Of a DNA stretch of 64,000 nt, positions 32,333 through 49,853 are shown piece by piece. The stretch comes from Cephalotus follicularis. Taxonomy: Eukaryota > Streptophyta > Magnoliopsida > Oxalidales > Cephalotaceae. Position 1 is the stretch's first letter. Every line of letters begins with the position of its first letter. Below the pieces are notes generated by a model, which worked only from the letters and a program-made list of their open reading frames with translations, was not told the origin of the DNA and did no database searches. The stretch covers positions 545,786 to 609,785 of the forward strand of contig BDDD01000080.1 of NCBI GenBank assembly GCA_001972305.1. The letters run 5' to 3'. Position numbers and translations under genes: made by a program.

Positions 32333-33399
32333 TCCTTAGATGCTCAGCAATCCAGGCCCTAGGAATCTCCTAGCCCCTCAAAGTTTCAAGTTTGAATGTT
32401 CCTGGACGGAGCACTTTCTTTACCTTGTAGAGTCCCTCCCAATTAGGAGCCAATTTTCCTCTGGTGCCGTTAGGATCAGCAATTGCCGCATTGCAGAGGA
32501 CTAAGTCTCCTTCCTTAGTGGTCTGGGGTTTACCCTTTATTGTAATAGCAGCTTGCCGTCTGTTGATAGGCTAATACTCTGATTGCAGCTTTATCTCTGA
32601 GCTCTTCTACTAAGTCGAGGAGGTTCCTCAACCATTCTTCATTATTGGTTTCATTGAAATGCACAACTCTAGGAGAGTGCACCCCAATTTCCACTGGTAT
32701 CATAGCTTCTGATCCGAAACAAAGGCTAAATGGGGACCGATCATGGTCCAAAGAGTGGTTCTGTAAGCCCATAACACACTTGGTAGTTCCTCTATCCATC
32801 TTCCTTTGCTATCTTCAAGGCGTTTTTTCAACCCTAAGATGATCTCTCTGTTAATGACCTCTGCTTGGACATTGCTCTGGGGGTATGCTACATAGGCAAG
32901 TCTATGCTCAATTCTCCATTCTTTGCAAAAGTCTCAAAAAGCTTGACAATGAAATTGTTTCCCATTATCATAGACGATTACTCTTGAGACTCCAAATCTG
33001 CAAATGATTGACTTCCAGACAAAGCTCTTCGTCTTGCTTTCCGTTATTGTGGCCATGGGTTCTGCTTCCACTCATTTGGTGAAGTAGCCCACCGCCATAA
33101 TGAGGTACTTTCTCTGCCCTGTTGCTACTGGTAATGGTCCGACAAAGTCCATTCCCCATTGTGCAAAGGGCCAAGGAGCAGTGATAGATGTCAATTGCTC
33201 TGATGGTCTTCTGCTTATGTTTGCATTCCTCTGAAACTTATCACATTTTTTACAAAGTCGATGGCATCTTGGTGCATGGTCGGCCAAAAATAGTCTTGCC
33301 TCAACAATTTATTGGACAAGGTTCTGCTCCCCGTGTGGTTTCCACACACTCCTTCATGGACCTCTCTCAGAGCGTAGTCGGCCACTGATGGGGTTAAAC
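32333..33399 (-). pseudogene. integrase, element 2
   Basis: The finger start HEGVCGNHTGS with CDKFQRNANISRRPSE (second Cys lost to Phe), WGMDFVGPLPVATGQRK, IPVEIGVHSPRVVHFNE and a decayed C-terminus. It is split over several frames. Compared with element 1, the catalytic region around 32850-32990 is interrupted by stops. Confidence 0.85.
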
Positions 33400-34654
33400 A
33401 TCTCAACAGAGGGAAAGAAAATGACATTTTGTAGAGGATCCCTTCTCTGAATTGGTATCTGTTTGATCTATAGACCAACTTTCTTGCCTCCTCTGGAAAA
33501 ATTCCATCCTTTAGCCAATTAATGAATGAGGTCATCCAGTTTGGCTCCTGTTGAATATCGATGTCAATCACATCCGTGTCCGAGATGGTGGACCTGTATA
33601 GATAGTCTACAAGTACGGTTCGATTCTTTTCTAATTCCTCTGTTGTAACTAGCTTCGACAACTGGTCTGCTCTTGCATTCTCTGCTCTGGGAACTTTCAA
33701 AACTCGGAATACTTCGAAAGCCGACCTCAAATTCTGAACATGGGCTAAGTATTTAGTAATGGAGTCTTCTCTGGCTTCATATTCTCCGCTCACCAGACCA
33801 ACCACTAGCTGAGAATCACTAGAGGCTTCTATTTTTTGAACCTCTACGTGCCTCATAATTACCAATCTGGCAATTAGAGCTTCTCATTCCGCTTCATTAT
33901 TTGTTGCTTTGAACCCAAATCTCAGAGCATACTCCAAGGTCTAACCATCCGGACTAGTTGGTACTAATCCTGCTCCACTTCTGGATATACAGGATGAGCC
34001 ATCAACTTATAGTTTCCATAACCCCTTTTCATTTTCTAAGGAGTCCTCTTCCATACACTCCGTATGTGTATTATCTCTCACAAAATCTGCCAAGACATGT
34101 GATTTTATTGTTTTTCTGGCTTCATACTTCACGTCGTACTCGCCCAATTTGACAGACCACTTGATCAGCCTGCCTGACATGTCTGACTTTGCTAGCACTT
34201 CTCTTAATGGCTTGTCCGTAAAAACTTTGATAGTGAGGGCTTGGAAGTACGGCCTTAGCTTTCTCGCCGCGATGATCAGAGCATAGGCATACTTCTCTAC
34301 CTCTGAATACCTCTCCTCAACTTCATCCAAGGCTTTGCTGACATAATACACCAGCCTTTGAACTTTGTCCTCTTCCCTGACTAGCACTGCACTCAGTGCG
34401 CCTTGTGTTGCCGCAAGGTACAAATACAAGTCTTCCTCATCTCTTGGTTTTGATATCAAAAGAGGGGAAGCTAGGTATTCCTTCAATTTCTTGAAGGCTT
34501 CTTGACATTCTTCAAACCAGGGAAACCCCTTGGGGTTCCTTAACACTTTGAAGATGGGAAGACATTTCTTCGCTGACTTGGAAACAAATCTGTTTAGGGC
34601 TGCGATTTTATTGTTTAATCTATGCACATCCCTAATAGACTGAGGAGGCTTCAT
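33400..34654 (-). pseudogene. RNase H plus second RNase H, element 2
   Basis: The first domain is open at 34654-34007 (KKLKEYLASPLLISKPRDEEDLY..., YYVSKALDEVEERYSEVEKYAYALIIAA). The second starts decayed near 34000 and is readable from 33865, with IEASSDSQLVVGLVSGEYE, AENARADQLSKLV and INWLKDGIFPEE. The break between them has a stop where element 1 has SVDGSSC. Confidence 0.88.
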
Positions 34655-34657
34655 GCT

Positions 34658-35790
34658 CTAAATAGCAGAATTCTTCGCTGGGTTGACCTTTATTTCTCTG
34701 CTCGAGATCATAAACCCGATGAACTTACCAGAATTGATCCCAAAAGTGCACTTGGAAGGGTTGATGCACATCTTGTATCTTCTTAATACCTCAAAGGTCT
34801 CTTCCAAGTCTTTAATGTGAGGACTCCTTAATGGTGTCTTGACGAGCATATCGTCAAAGTAAACCTCCATATTCCTCCCGATCTGAGGCTCAAAGATTTT
34901 GTTGACCAACCTTTTTGTTGACGTTTAAGTCTCAATCCTTGTTTTGATGATAACATATTTGCATCTAACTAAGTTGATTTATGTGCAAGGAATTACAAGT
35001 TGAATATCAAAGTCTAAATGCCTCCTTAATCAAATCGAGATAGTGGAAACTCAAGGAGCTCCCTTGAGAAAAGTGGACGTAGGCAAGAGTTAGCCGAACC
35101 ACTCTAAATTTCGGAGAAGTTTTTCTTTCCTTATCTCTTTAAATTTAAAGTTTTTAAATTTCCGTATATTCCTCAATATTCAATTCACCCCCCCTCTTGT
35201 ATATTGCAAGAGTGTTTTATTTCACTTTTGTAGGTCACCCCTGAATTTTTTAATCAGAAGGGCATGACTTTATAACAATACATACCTCTATCAGTGATGA
35301 AAGCTGTCTTGTTCTCATCTGGTCCATACATAGGGATTTGATTATAGCCAGAGTACATATCCAAGAAGCTCAACATTCTGTAACCAGAGGTTGCATCCAC
35401 CAACTGATCAATCTTCGGGAGGGAGAAATGGTCTTTTGGACAAGCTTTGTTGAGGTCTGTAAAGTCTATGCACATCCTCCATTTGCCATTTGCTTTCTTG
35501 ACTAGTACCGGGTTTGTCAGCCAGTCAGAGTATTGCACTTCCCTAATAAACCCTGCTTGTAATAGCTTACTCACCTTATCTGCTATCACCTGGTCCCTCT
35601 TGGGCACAAAGTTTCTCTTCTTTTGCCAGGTTGAAAGCCGCATTGGATCTACACTTAGTTTATGCACCATCACCTATGGGTTGATCCCTGAAACCTCATT
35701 TGCCGACAAGGCGAACACGTCTCTGTTGTTTTTTAGGAACGTTATTAGTTCCTCTTTATCCACCTCTCCAAGTTGTGAGCCAACCTGAAA
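34658..35790 (-). pseudogene. reverse transcriptase of element 2, split by a solo LTR
   Basis: The first part (35673-35254) has REVQYSDWLTNPVLVKKANG, intact where element 1 has its 11-bp deletion, then MCIDFTDLNKACPKD and SFLDMYSGYNQI. The second part (34909-34658) has VNKIFEPQIGRNMEVYFDDMLVK; the catalytic motif is YFDD instead of YIDD. The 309-bp insert at 34916-35224 separates them. Confidence 0.9.
34916..35224 (+). mobile_element. 309-bp solo LTR (Copia, Sirevirus-like) inside RT
   Basis: TGTTGACG to TTATTTCA with perfect CTTTT duplications (34911-34915 and 35225-35229). It shares GTGGACGTAGGC...GCCGAACCAC and TTCACCCCCCCTCT with the sense strand of the LTR at 58112-59260, so its sense is plus, opposite to element 2. 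It could also be a TRIM-type LTR. Confidence 0.88.
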
Positions 35791-35954
35791 TACTTTCTCA
35801 CACTGCCTTCCTCCAAAGGCACCTACACAACATCTTCCACAGGTTGTGGACACTCAGGCTCCACTCCTCCTCTGAGTTCCACATTTGCTATGGGAAGGGC
35901 TTTTCCCTTCCCCTTGTCCTTTATGATAGTCTGGTAGCACTGCCTAGCAACCTG

Positions 35955-36530
35955 CTAATCTCCTCGGATTTCTCCCACACCAAACTTGGTCGGGAATTTT
36001 ACCAATAAGTGTATAGTTGACACTATTGCCTTCATCAAGTTCAATCCTGGCCGCCCAATTATGGCATTGTACAGGCTTGGTGTATCAATCACCAGGAAGG
36101 TCATCTGTACTTGGGTCTGGCGTGGGGCTGTGCTTGCAACCACTAACAATTTGATTGATCCTAGAGGAAGGACCATCTCTCCCGCGAAGCCTACCAAAAG
36201 AGTCTTGACAGGCTTTAGCTGGTCTGGTGGGATCTTCAGCTGATCAAATGCATATTTGTAGAGGATGTCTGCCGAGCTTCCACTATCAATGAGGATTCTT
36301 TTAATAGTGAATAATTCCACTAGAAGAGTTACTACCACTGGATCGTCGTGAGTGAGACATACCCCCTCATAGTCCGCCTCTGAGAAGGATATAACCTCCT
36401 CTTCTCCACCTAACTTCAACCTTTTACTATGCATGTATTGTTGCACAGCAAATGTCTCTCTAGCATAGGCTTTTCGAGCCCTGCTATGGTCGCCACCAGA
36501 TGCAACCCCTCCAGAGATGGTGTGTATCAC
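35955..36530 (-). pseudogene. aspartic protease, element 2
   Basis: An open 191-codon frame with ILIDSGSSADILYKYAFDQL, LVGFAGEMVLPLGSIKLLV and YNAIIGRPGLNLMKAI. The active site is intact. This is the longest undamaged piece of this copy's polyprotein. Confidence 0.88.
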
Positions 36531-36943
36531 ACCTCTGGGCTGTTGCTCTTCTTCTTGCTACGGAGCTTCTTCTTTGCTCTCCCTTCTTCCTTGGGGAGCA
36601 TCTCTGTCAACATACTTTCTTAGATAACCTTTGTGGATTAGGTCCTCTATTTGGTTCTTCAAATGCCTGCACTCTTCCGTATCATGCCCATGATCATGAT
36701 GGTACCGGTAGTATTTGTCTGAATCCCTCTTCTCCGTCAGGGATCTGAATAGTGCTGGCTATTGGATATGGACCCTATCCTTCTCCACTGCCAATATCCT
36801 GGTCCGCGTCTCCAAGGGAGGGGAAAAGTTGTTGTAATTGGGGATTGGTGTTCCCCTTTTTGGTGACTCCTCTCTCCTGGAAAGTTTGTGCCTAAGGTCA
36901 TCTTTGGTTAGCTCTAACCTCTCTTTTCTCTTTTGTTTCTTCC
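36531..36943 (-). pseudogene. CCHC-like finger region, element 2
   Basis: Contains HDHGHDTEECRHLKNQIEDL near 36660-36710. The first finger Cys of element 1 is replaced by Tyr (DKYYRYH), so the finger is probably non-functional. Confidence 0.75.
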
Positions 36944-38173
36944 CTATAGAGCACTTCGTGAGTGCTCCTCTTTCTCCGCCTGATGGCCCGACCAGGAAGT
37001 CTTCTGCTTTCCAGCTGCCATCGCCTTCTCTGCATTCACGTACTTCTCTGCTCTTCTCATCAGGTCTGCCATATCCAAAGCAGGCTTCTTCATTAGGAAA
37101 AAAGTAAAGGGTGAGTTGTCTTTTAACCCACTATTCAGAACTGCCAACGCAAAAGATGGCTCCAAGTATTTAACCATCAGAGACTCCCTGTTGAATCTGG
37201 TGAGGTAGTCCCCGAGGGATTCATCATTCCCTTACACCACGTTGATTAGATAGTTTGAATTCTTCTTGCATGGTGCTGTTGAGGAATTTGGTAACGAACA
37301 GTTCCGTAAACTGCTCGAAGTTCGCCATTGTATTTTGAGGTAGCGTGGAGTACCACGCCTGGGCTGCACCTGTCAGAGTTGCGGGGAATCCTCGGCAAAG
37401 CACAGCATCCGAAGCTTGATGAACTAACATGATTTGTGTGTAGTAGCGCACATGTTGGATCGGGTCAGTGGGCCATCGTACTCCTTGAGATTCGGGAATC
37501 GAAATCCTCTTGGGATTCGCTCCCTCATTATCTCTGGTGTGAAGGGGGTACAGTTGATATTTCGTACCTCGGATAGGTACCCCTTGGAATGCTCGGCTAC
37601 TCTGAGCCTCTTCTCCATCTCGGTAAACCTTCTGTTCATAGTCTGCTCCACATCGTCAATGTTCCTGATCCTGCTAGAAACATGCGATGTACCAGTTGCA
37701 AGTCCGACAGAGTCGTCTGACCTGCTCCTCTACAAAGTTCCCATCCTACGAGATGCGTAGGAACGTGCTTGGGTCTCTTCCTCCTCCGCTGCACAACCCG
37801 CTTCCATCGGATCCTGCTCTGGAAGGTCTTGTTGGGGATTATAGCTATAATCCCTTGCACTCGAAGACTCCGCCCTTAGAGATGTATCAATCTCTGACCG
37901 CCTTGGAGGACGCGTGGCCCTCCTCAACGGGTTTCGTCTGGCCCTTTGGGGCTGTTGGACTTCCGTGGTTTGCCTGCTCAGCCCAGCCTGATTTTGGCTG
38001 ATCAAGTTATTCGCCAACAATGTTGTAAGATGTCTCATTTCTTGGAGCAACTGATTGAATTGCTTGCCAGTGATGGGAGCTTGCTCGGGAACCTGAACAG
38101 GAGCCAGTGCTTGGTTGTTAGCAGGAGCTTAGCTGTTGGTGGCTGCCGAGATGATGTTTCTCCTAGGAGGCAT
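36944..38173 (-). pseudogene. Gag, element 2 (frameshifted)
   Basis: Starts MPPRRN at 38173, 58 nt inside the LTR. Pieces in several frames cover the Arg/Gln-rich N-terminus (38050-37730), MNRRFTEMEKRLRVAEHSKG and RIPRGFRFPNLKEYDG (37651-37424), FPATLTGAAQAWYSTL and FVTKFLNST (37451-37224), and KKPALDMADLMRRAEKYVNA (37177-36944). Confidence 0.88.
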
Positions 38174-38230
38174 GGTTAACTAGTTTTTTGTTGAAAACTT
38201 TTAATTGCGCTTCCCACAGATGGAGCCAAC

Positions 38231-38731
38231 TGTTGATGTCAAAATCAACACCAAAACAGTCCCATGCGTGTAGAGATTTGATTTGTTCAAGGAAACGCCG
38301 CGAATGCTCCGAGAAAGGTGTTTGAACGGTGTTTGGTAGTTCTCCCTGTATACAGAAAGCAAACTAAACGAAGATCCAGGAGGTTTTAATTCCCGGGGAC
38401 TCTCCGATGCTTAAGTCAGTAATGGCAGAAAAGACAACAATAGGGCTTTTTTAGTCCAGAATTGACCGATCTGTGTAAAATGTTGCTTTATGATATTTAT
38501 AGGATCTTGTTGTAACTGCATTGACTTGCGTTACGGAGATGGTTATTGTACCCCTAGGAAACGACAGAGTATCTCGCCATTCCCTTGTTTAGCGTCGGAG
38601 CGTTATGTTGTGCGTTATCTTTTAAAATTGTAAATGATCCGACCACGTGTCTGTAGCTCCAGATGACACTTGTCTTGTTTTTCTAGAGGACACGTACCGA
38701 TTTTATTTTGTATAGAAAATTTTCCATATCA
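38231..38731 (-). repeat. LTR of element 2 (5' LTR in element orientation)
   Basis: 501 bp, TGTTGATGTC to CCATATCA. The mutated PBS lies directly to its left (38211-38228). Confidence 0.94.
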
Positions 38732-38736
38732 CATTT

Positions 38737-40489
38737 AATGATGTTTTAAAAAATACAAATGATGTAATTATTATTTAAAGATAGACTCTGCTTTTTTTCC
38801 TGACTACAAATCGTTCTTTTTTCTTGCATCGGTTGTGTAACGTAACTACGAAATGTATGAGAAGCCATTCCAAAAGTAACCAAAACTCAGTACAGGCCAA
38901 ATATCAAAAACCCAAGCAACAACTGTATGCAGTGGCTACAACAGAATATCTTTATGGTAGTGTGCAGGTTGGTTAACGTGAGCAATTTGGATTTAAAGAG
39001 TTTGTTTGGTACGTCCACAAGCTGATCAGTTATAAGTCGCACAATATATGGAAAACTTCAAACTGTGTGCTATGGCTGAGAGCTATATAGGTCCACGGTT
39101 TTTAAGGGAGTTGCTTTTAATTTGTTTTGGCCAGATGATGATCACATAACCGTTTGTGCTTGTGGTTTAGTTGCTTATAAAGAATTGGCTCACGTAAGAA
39201 GAATGGAAAAGCAGAGCTTCTGTTACCTTGCATTGGCCTTTTGCATTGACAAATTTCTTTGGCAACGAGCTCTCTAGGATTATGGTGTCACGTGAATATT
39301 ATTTCAATCTCAGTTCTGGCTGAGCAGAGTTCAACAATTAGAACCTTAGGCCTGAATTTATTGACAAGGGACCAAAGCCAAAAATATAGCTACTAGAATC
39401 CAGTAAATTTTTGTTTTCAAATAATATGACAAAAATAACAAATATCATCAAAGCAGTCAATTTTTTTTTTTTTACTTCTGCCAGATAACAATGTTGTTAT
39501 CATAAACATTACCATCATCATCATCAGCCCTTATTCAGAGAAGCTCAAAAAATACTTCTTCCTGACACATTTTCCTACTTCTTTGACCAAAATATACAAT
39601 CTTTAAAGAGTCTTTGAATACACAAATATCTAAACTTACTTAAAATACTGAAACCGTCTTCGACATCCAATCATAAAAATTTATGAGCTCAATGACAACC
39701 GTTTATAGTTTAGAAAAAAGATAATAATTCATTGACTGCGGACCGTAGAGTTATATGTTAAAACAAAAGGATATTAGTAAAAAGGATCAATAAAATAAAT
39801 GGATAGAGTACGCATATGGGAGATTGTTGCTAGATGTTTAACCAAGTAGGATGACCCTAATTTTGCCCATTAAGATGCAGAACTGTACTCGTTATAGCAC
39901 CTCGCAGATAATTGAAAAGGAATAAGTGGATATATTGCCCACTGTAGCAAAGAAAACATGCCTTAGCACATTAGGTAACGAAAAATGGCCCAGCTGAAAA
40001 GCTTGCCGAGAACGATGGTCATCCAGGTTCAGGCATTGCTAATACCATCGCTGACACGAAAAAGGATTGCAGTGTAGAAACTTTCACGGCCTTTATGCAG
40101 AGTTGATCATTTCAACCAAGATAATACCAAAAGAATAACAATATATTACGGGGGAACATAATGCTTTTTGGAAAGAAAAAAAAAACCACATTTGGCTGAA
40201 GACATGAATATTTTACTCAAAAGTTAGGACACAATTGTATATTAGACGAATGAATCATTTCCACGTTGGGAGCGCACTGAAATCAATGGCAACAATAGAA
40301 TATAGAAAGTTCAAAGAATCCTCCAGTGACTAAGGAAGAAAATAAATTAAAGAAGTTTTGTGACAGCAGAAATATGAAAACATTTGTAATGCAAGCTCGG
40401 TCCGCCATATAAATTCCGTCAGATTAAACAAGATGGCCCTGACCAAGCACAAAGAAACCGTATCATGGTAGAATCTGAGATCTGGCATA
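38737..40489. other. intergenic region downstream of the CK2 gene
   Basis: AT-rich. The right-hand part probably includes the kinase 3' UTR, since transcription runs leftward. No coding feature or repeat boundary was recognised. Confidence 0.55.
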
Positions 40490-46923
<6,434 letters not shown>

Positions 46924-47642
46924 CAATATCTCTTGGGGAAAACAATTATAGAGAGAGTGGCCGGAACGGCGATTCGCTTTTTTTCCTTCTATTATCTTTC
47001 CCCTTTTTCTCCCTTTCAAAACGATCCGTTTAGGGATTGGGATGTGGTGGCATTATTCATGAAAATTATAACCATGGGATCAATTAGATCCATATAGGAT
47101 GAAAATTCGGTTAAAACCAATTTTTTTTTTCAGTTATTTTTGAAAATCAAAACCGAACTGAAATAAATTCGGTTAATTAAATAATCGAAACCGAAATTTT
47201 TTTGATTAATATTGAAAAATCAAAATTTTTGTTTTTTTCCCTGAATTATTTTTAAAAAATTGCAGCCTCTTGGCTTCAAATTATAGCAACCAGGTATTGC
47301 ATTAGTGCCGCAAATTGGTGCCATCCGTTGCAAAATGGCTCAAAATATAAACACTATTTAACATTTAAAACAAAAAAAATTACATAAACCGAAATTCTTC
47401 AACGGAGTAGTGATTGCTTTGGACCTCAAAATACAAACTTTTGAATCAAACATTGTTTGGAAATAAACAAAATCAACATTCTCTTTTCAACTAAATGAAA
47501 GTGCATACTAACTACATAGATTACAACAAAACGCCCGCTGAAGCAATTCTAGACTTGTCACTCAACAGGAAGCACAAACTACTTAAAAGGAAATTTACGA
47601 ACCAACAACTTCTTCAACTTGACAACCTCCATAATGTACAAA
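46924..47642 (-). promoter_or_regulatory. CK2 5' UTR and upstream region
   Basis: Only about 720 bp separate the kinase start from element 3. The proximal 100 bp is purine-rich on the minus strand (AAAGGGAGAAAAAGG). Further up, 47100-47200 is rich in AACCGAA and TTCGGTT repeats. No clear TATA box was assigned. Confidence 0.5.
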
Positions 47643-47647
47643 GAAAC

Positions 47648-48121
47648 TGTTGATGCAGAAATCAATTTCACAACAGTCTTCCACGTGTGGATGTTTGATT
47701 TGTTGAAAAAATCGTATGATGGTCCAAAGAATGCACTGGATTTAAGTTCTCTGGTCTTCCCTGCACATAAGAAGCAAACTATCGAAAGTCCAGGAGGTTT
47801 TACTTCCGGGTACACTCCGATACTCAAGTCAGTTGCTAGCAGAGAAGGTAATGTGAGTGGGGTAAATTGTTCGACCCCCCCATTGTCTTTCTTGGGAGTA
47901 TTTATAGCCTTACCTGGCCGTAACTGTCTCTAAACTACTAACATCATAGAGGAGTTCATGGGTCCCCTGAATTTGGCCGAAATTCTCAGTCATTTCCTCA
48001 TTCTAGAATGGAGGAGTTATCTCCCCCATTATGACCACAATCTTGAACGGTTTGCCCATGTGTCTATGGCTCCAAGTGACATGTGTCAATGCCTTATTCA
48101 TATAGGAATTTTCTCATATCA
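47648..48121 (-). repeat. 3' LTR of element 3
   Basis: 474 bp, TGTTGATGC to CTCATATCA. Minus-strand TATAAATA at 47906-47899; CACGTG at 47682-47687. A PPT reading AAGGGGGCGTC on the minus strand follows directly. Confidence 0.92.
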
Positions 48122-48521
48122 GACGCCCCCTTGGTCCTTTTTCTAAGTACTTTGCAGAGAATGGGGAGCATTTATGAGGTGGTCTTCCTTAAGCAGGTCT
48201 TTGCTGCTCAATGGGGCTAGTTTTGGCTTATGCGCTTCTCCCACTTTTTGGCCTAATTCTAGTTTTACGCGGCAAGACAGCTGTGGCTCTTTCCAGAGTT
48301 CTCTTCGTTTTCCGCGTCTGATTAATGGGTTGATTTAGACCGTTTGATCCCGCAGAGATTGTATGTTTTGGATCAATTCTCCTATTAAATCGTCTCTTCT
48401 TACCTACAGTTTCCTCACTTTGGACTTTTCAAATTTCAAAACTCTTCTTCTTCTATAGAGCTTTTTGATTCCCCAAACTTTTAGCCGATTTTTCTTCAAA
48501 TCTCTACTTGCAGAATCTCAG

Positions 48522-48622
48522 GTGAGTCGTGCTCTGTTCTTCATTTTTGCAAACTGATTAGGGCGTCTCTTGTGTTTTTCTAGCTTCTCATTCCCTTTCT
48601 CTCTCTCTTCACGAATTTTTAG
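48522..48622 (+). other. 5'-UTR intron of the antisense gene, element 3
   Basis: CTCAG|GTGAGT donor and TTTTTAG acceptor directly before ATG, matching element 2. Confidence 0.7.
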
Positions 48623-49853
48623 ATGGCTAGAGTAAAGTAGACTTGCAGACTAGCTACTAATGAGGAAACACGCCACATGGCCGAGGCAGTGACTGTTGCT
48701 GAGTGTCCTCTTAGCTCAGAGGATGTCGTGGATGCCATAGCGGTGGGTGGTTCTGAAGTCACTTCCTCCAGAGTTAGGACCCAGGTTTTTAGAACCCACC
48801 ATGGGAAGAGCGTGTTTCTTCGTGAGAAAGCGGAGAAGTTGGCGAAATCATACTGCTTCCCTAGACGTTTGGCGATCTCCATTCCCCGAGATGCCAAGGA
48901 GGCCACGGAGAGCAGACCTGGCCTCTTCGTTATTTATGAGGATGCTCTCACTCATGGCCTGAGGCTTCCTCTGCATCCCTTCGCTGTTGCGGTCTTGTAG
49001 AGCTTCCAACTTCATCATTTTCTCTTCTTCAAGCGCAGTCCTGGAGCTTCATTATGGGCTTCTTAGTGAAGTGCCTGGAAGCAGAGGTGACAGCTACAGT
49101 GGGGCTCTTCGAGGAGTTTCATGCCCTTACTACGTCTCCTATCAAGCGCGGATACTATTTCAAGTCACACGCTGGTCTGACCAACAAGCTGCTGGTGGAT
49201 CCTATGAAATCCATCAAGAACTGGAGGGAGAGGTAATTCCTCATTACGAATCTCTCTAACTTTTTGCCCCATCTTGATACGATTTGTTGGATACCCAGCA
49301 TCTGAACCAGAGGTCAAATCTATTTGAGGCAGAGAAGACAGACATGACTAAGCTGTCAATGCTAGAGCCAGAGGAGGTCAACTTCTCTGTGACCAAGGAC
49401 CGTCTGTGCCATGTCGGACTAAGCATGTCTAGAGGTCACAGGAATGCCTTAGACGATGAAGAGGAGGTGCAGGAGGGGGTTGAGAGAGAAAGGGCTAGAT
49501 AGAGCAGAGAATGACCCAGAGCTGAGCCTAGAAGCGAGGGGGAAAGCTGTATTAACCGTTCATCTCCTCCTATGCTTTTAACATCTTCGTTCTGTTCATT
49601 CCTTCTTGTAATTTATGCTTTTAACTTTGTTTTCATTGTTCTTTGCATCAATGGCTCCTCAACGCTATTTCACTGATGTGTTGAAGGCCACTAGAGTAGA
49701 GGAGCAGAAGAAAATGATTGCTACCAAAGGATCCAAAATCTCCGAGAGGGGCCATGCCGAAGAGGCGAGGCAGAGAGCCTTGAAGGAAGCCGTTGTGGGG
49801 GTGAAGAAGAGAGCTGAGAAGGAGGCTGTAGGGCCGCCAAGAAGAAGTGTGTG

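Larger units (their letters stand above)
27916..38731 (-). mobile_element. Tat-lineage Ty3/gypsy LTR retrotransposon, element 2
   Basis: 10.8 kb with LTRs at 27916-28415 and 38231-38731, flanked by CATAT (27911-27915) and CATTT (38732-38736), one mismatch. It has the same minus-strand domain order as element 1 and the same convergent antisense gene. By eye the LTRs differ at about 40 of 500 positions, so it is older than element 1. Many stops and shifts break the polyprotein, and a 309-bp solo LTR sits in RT. Confidence 0.93.
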
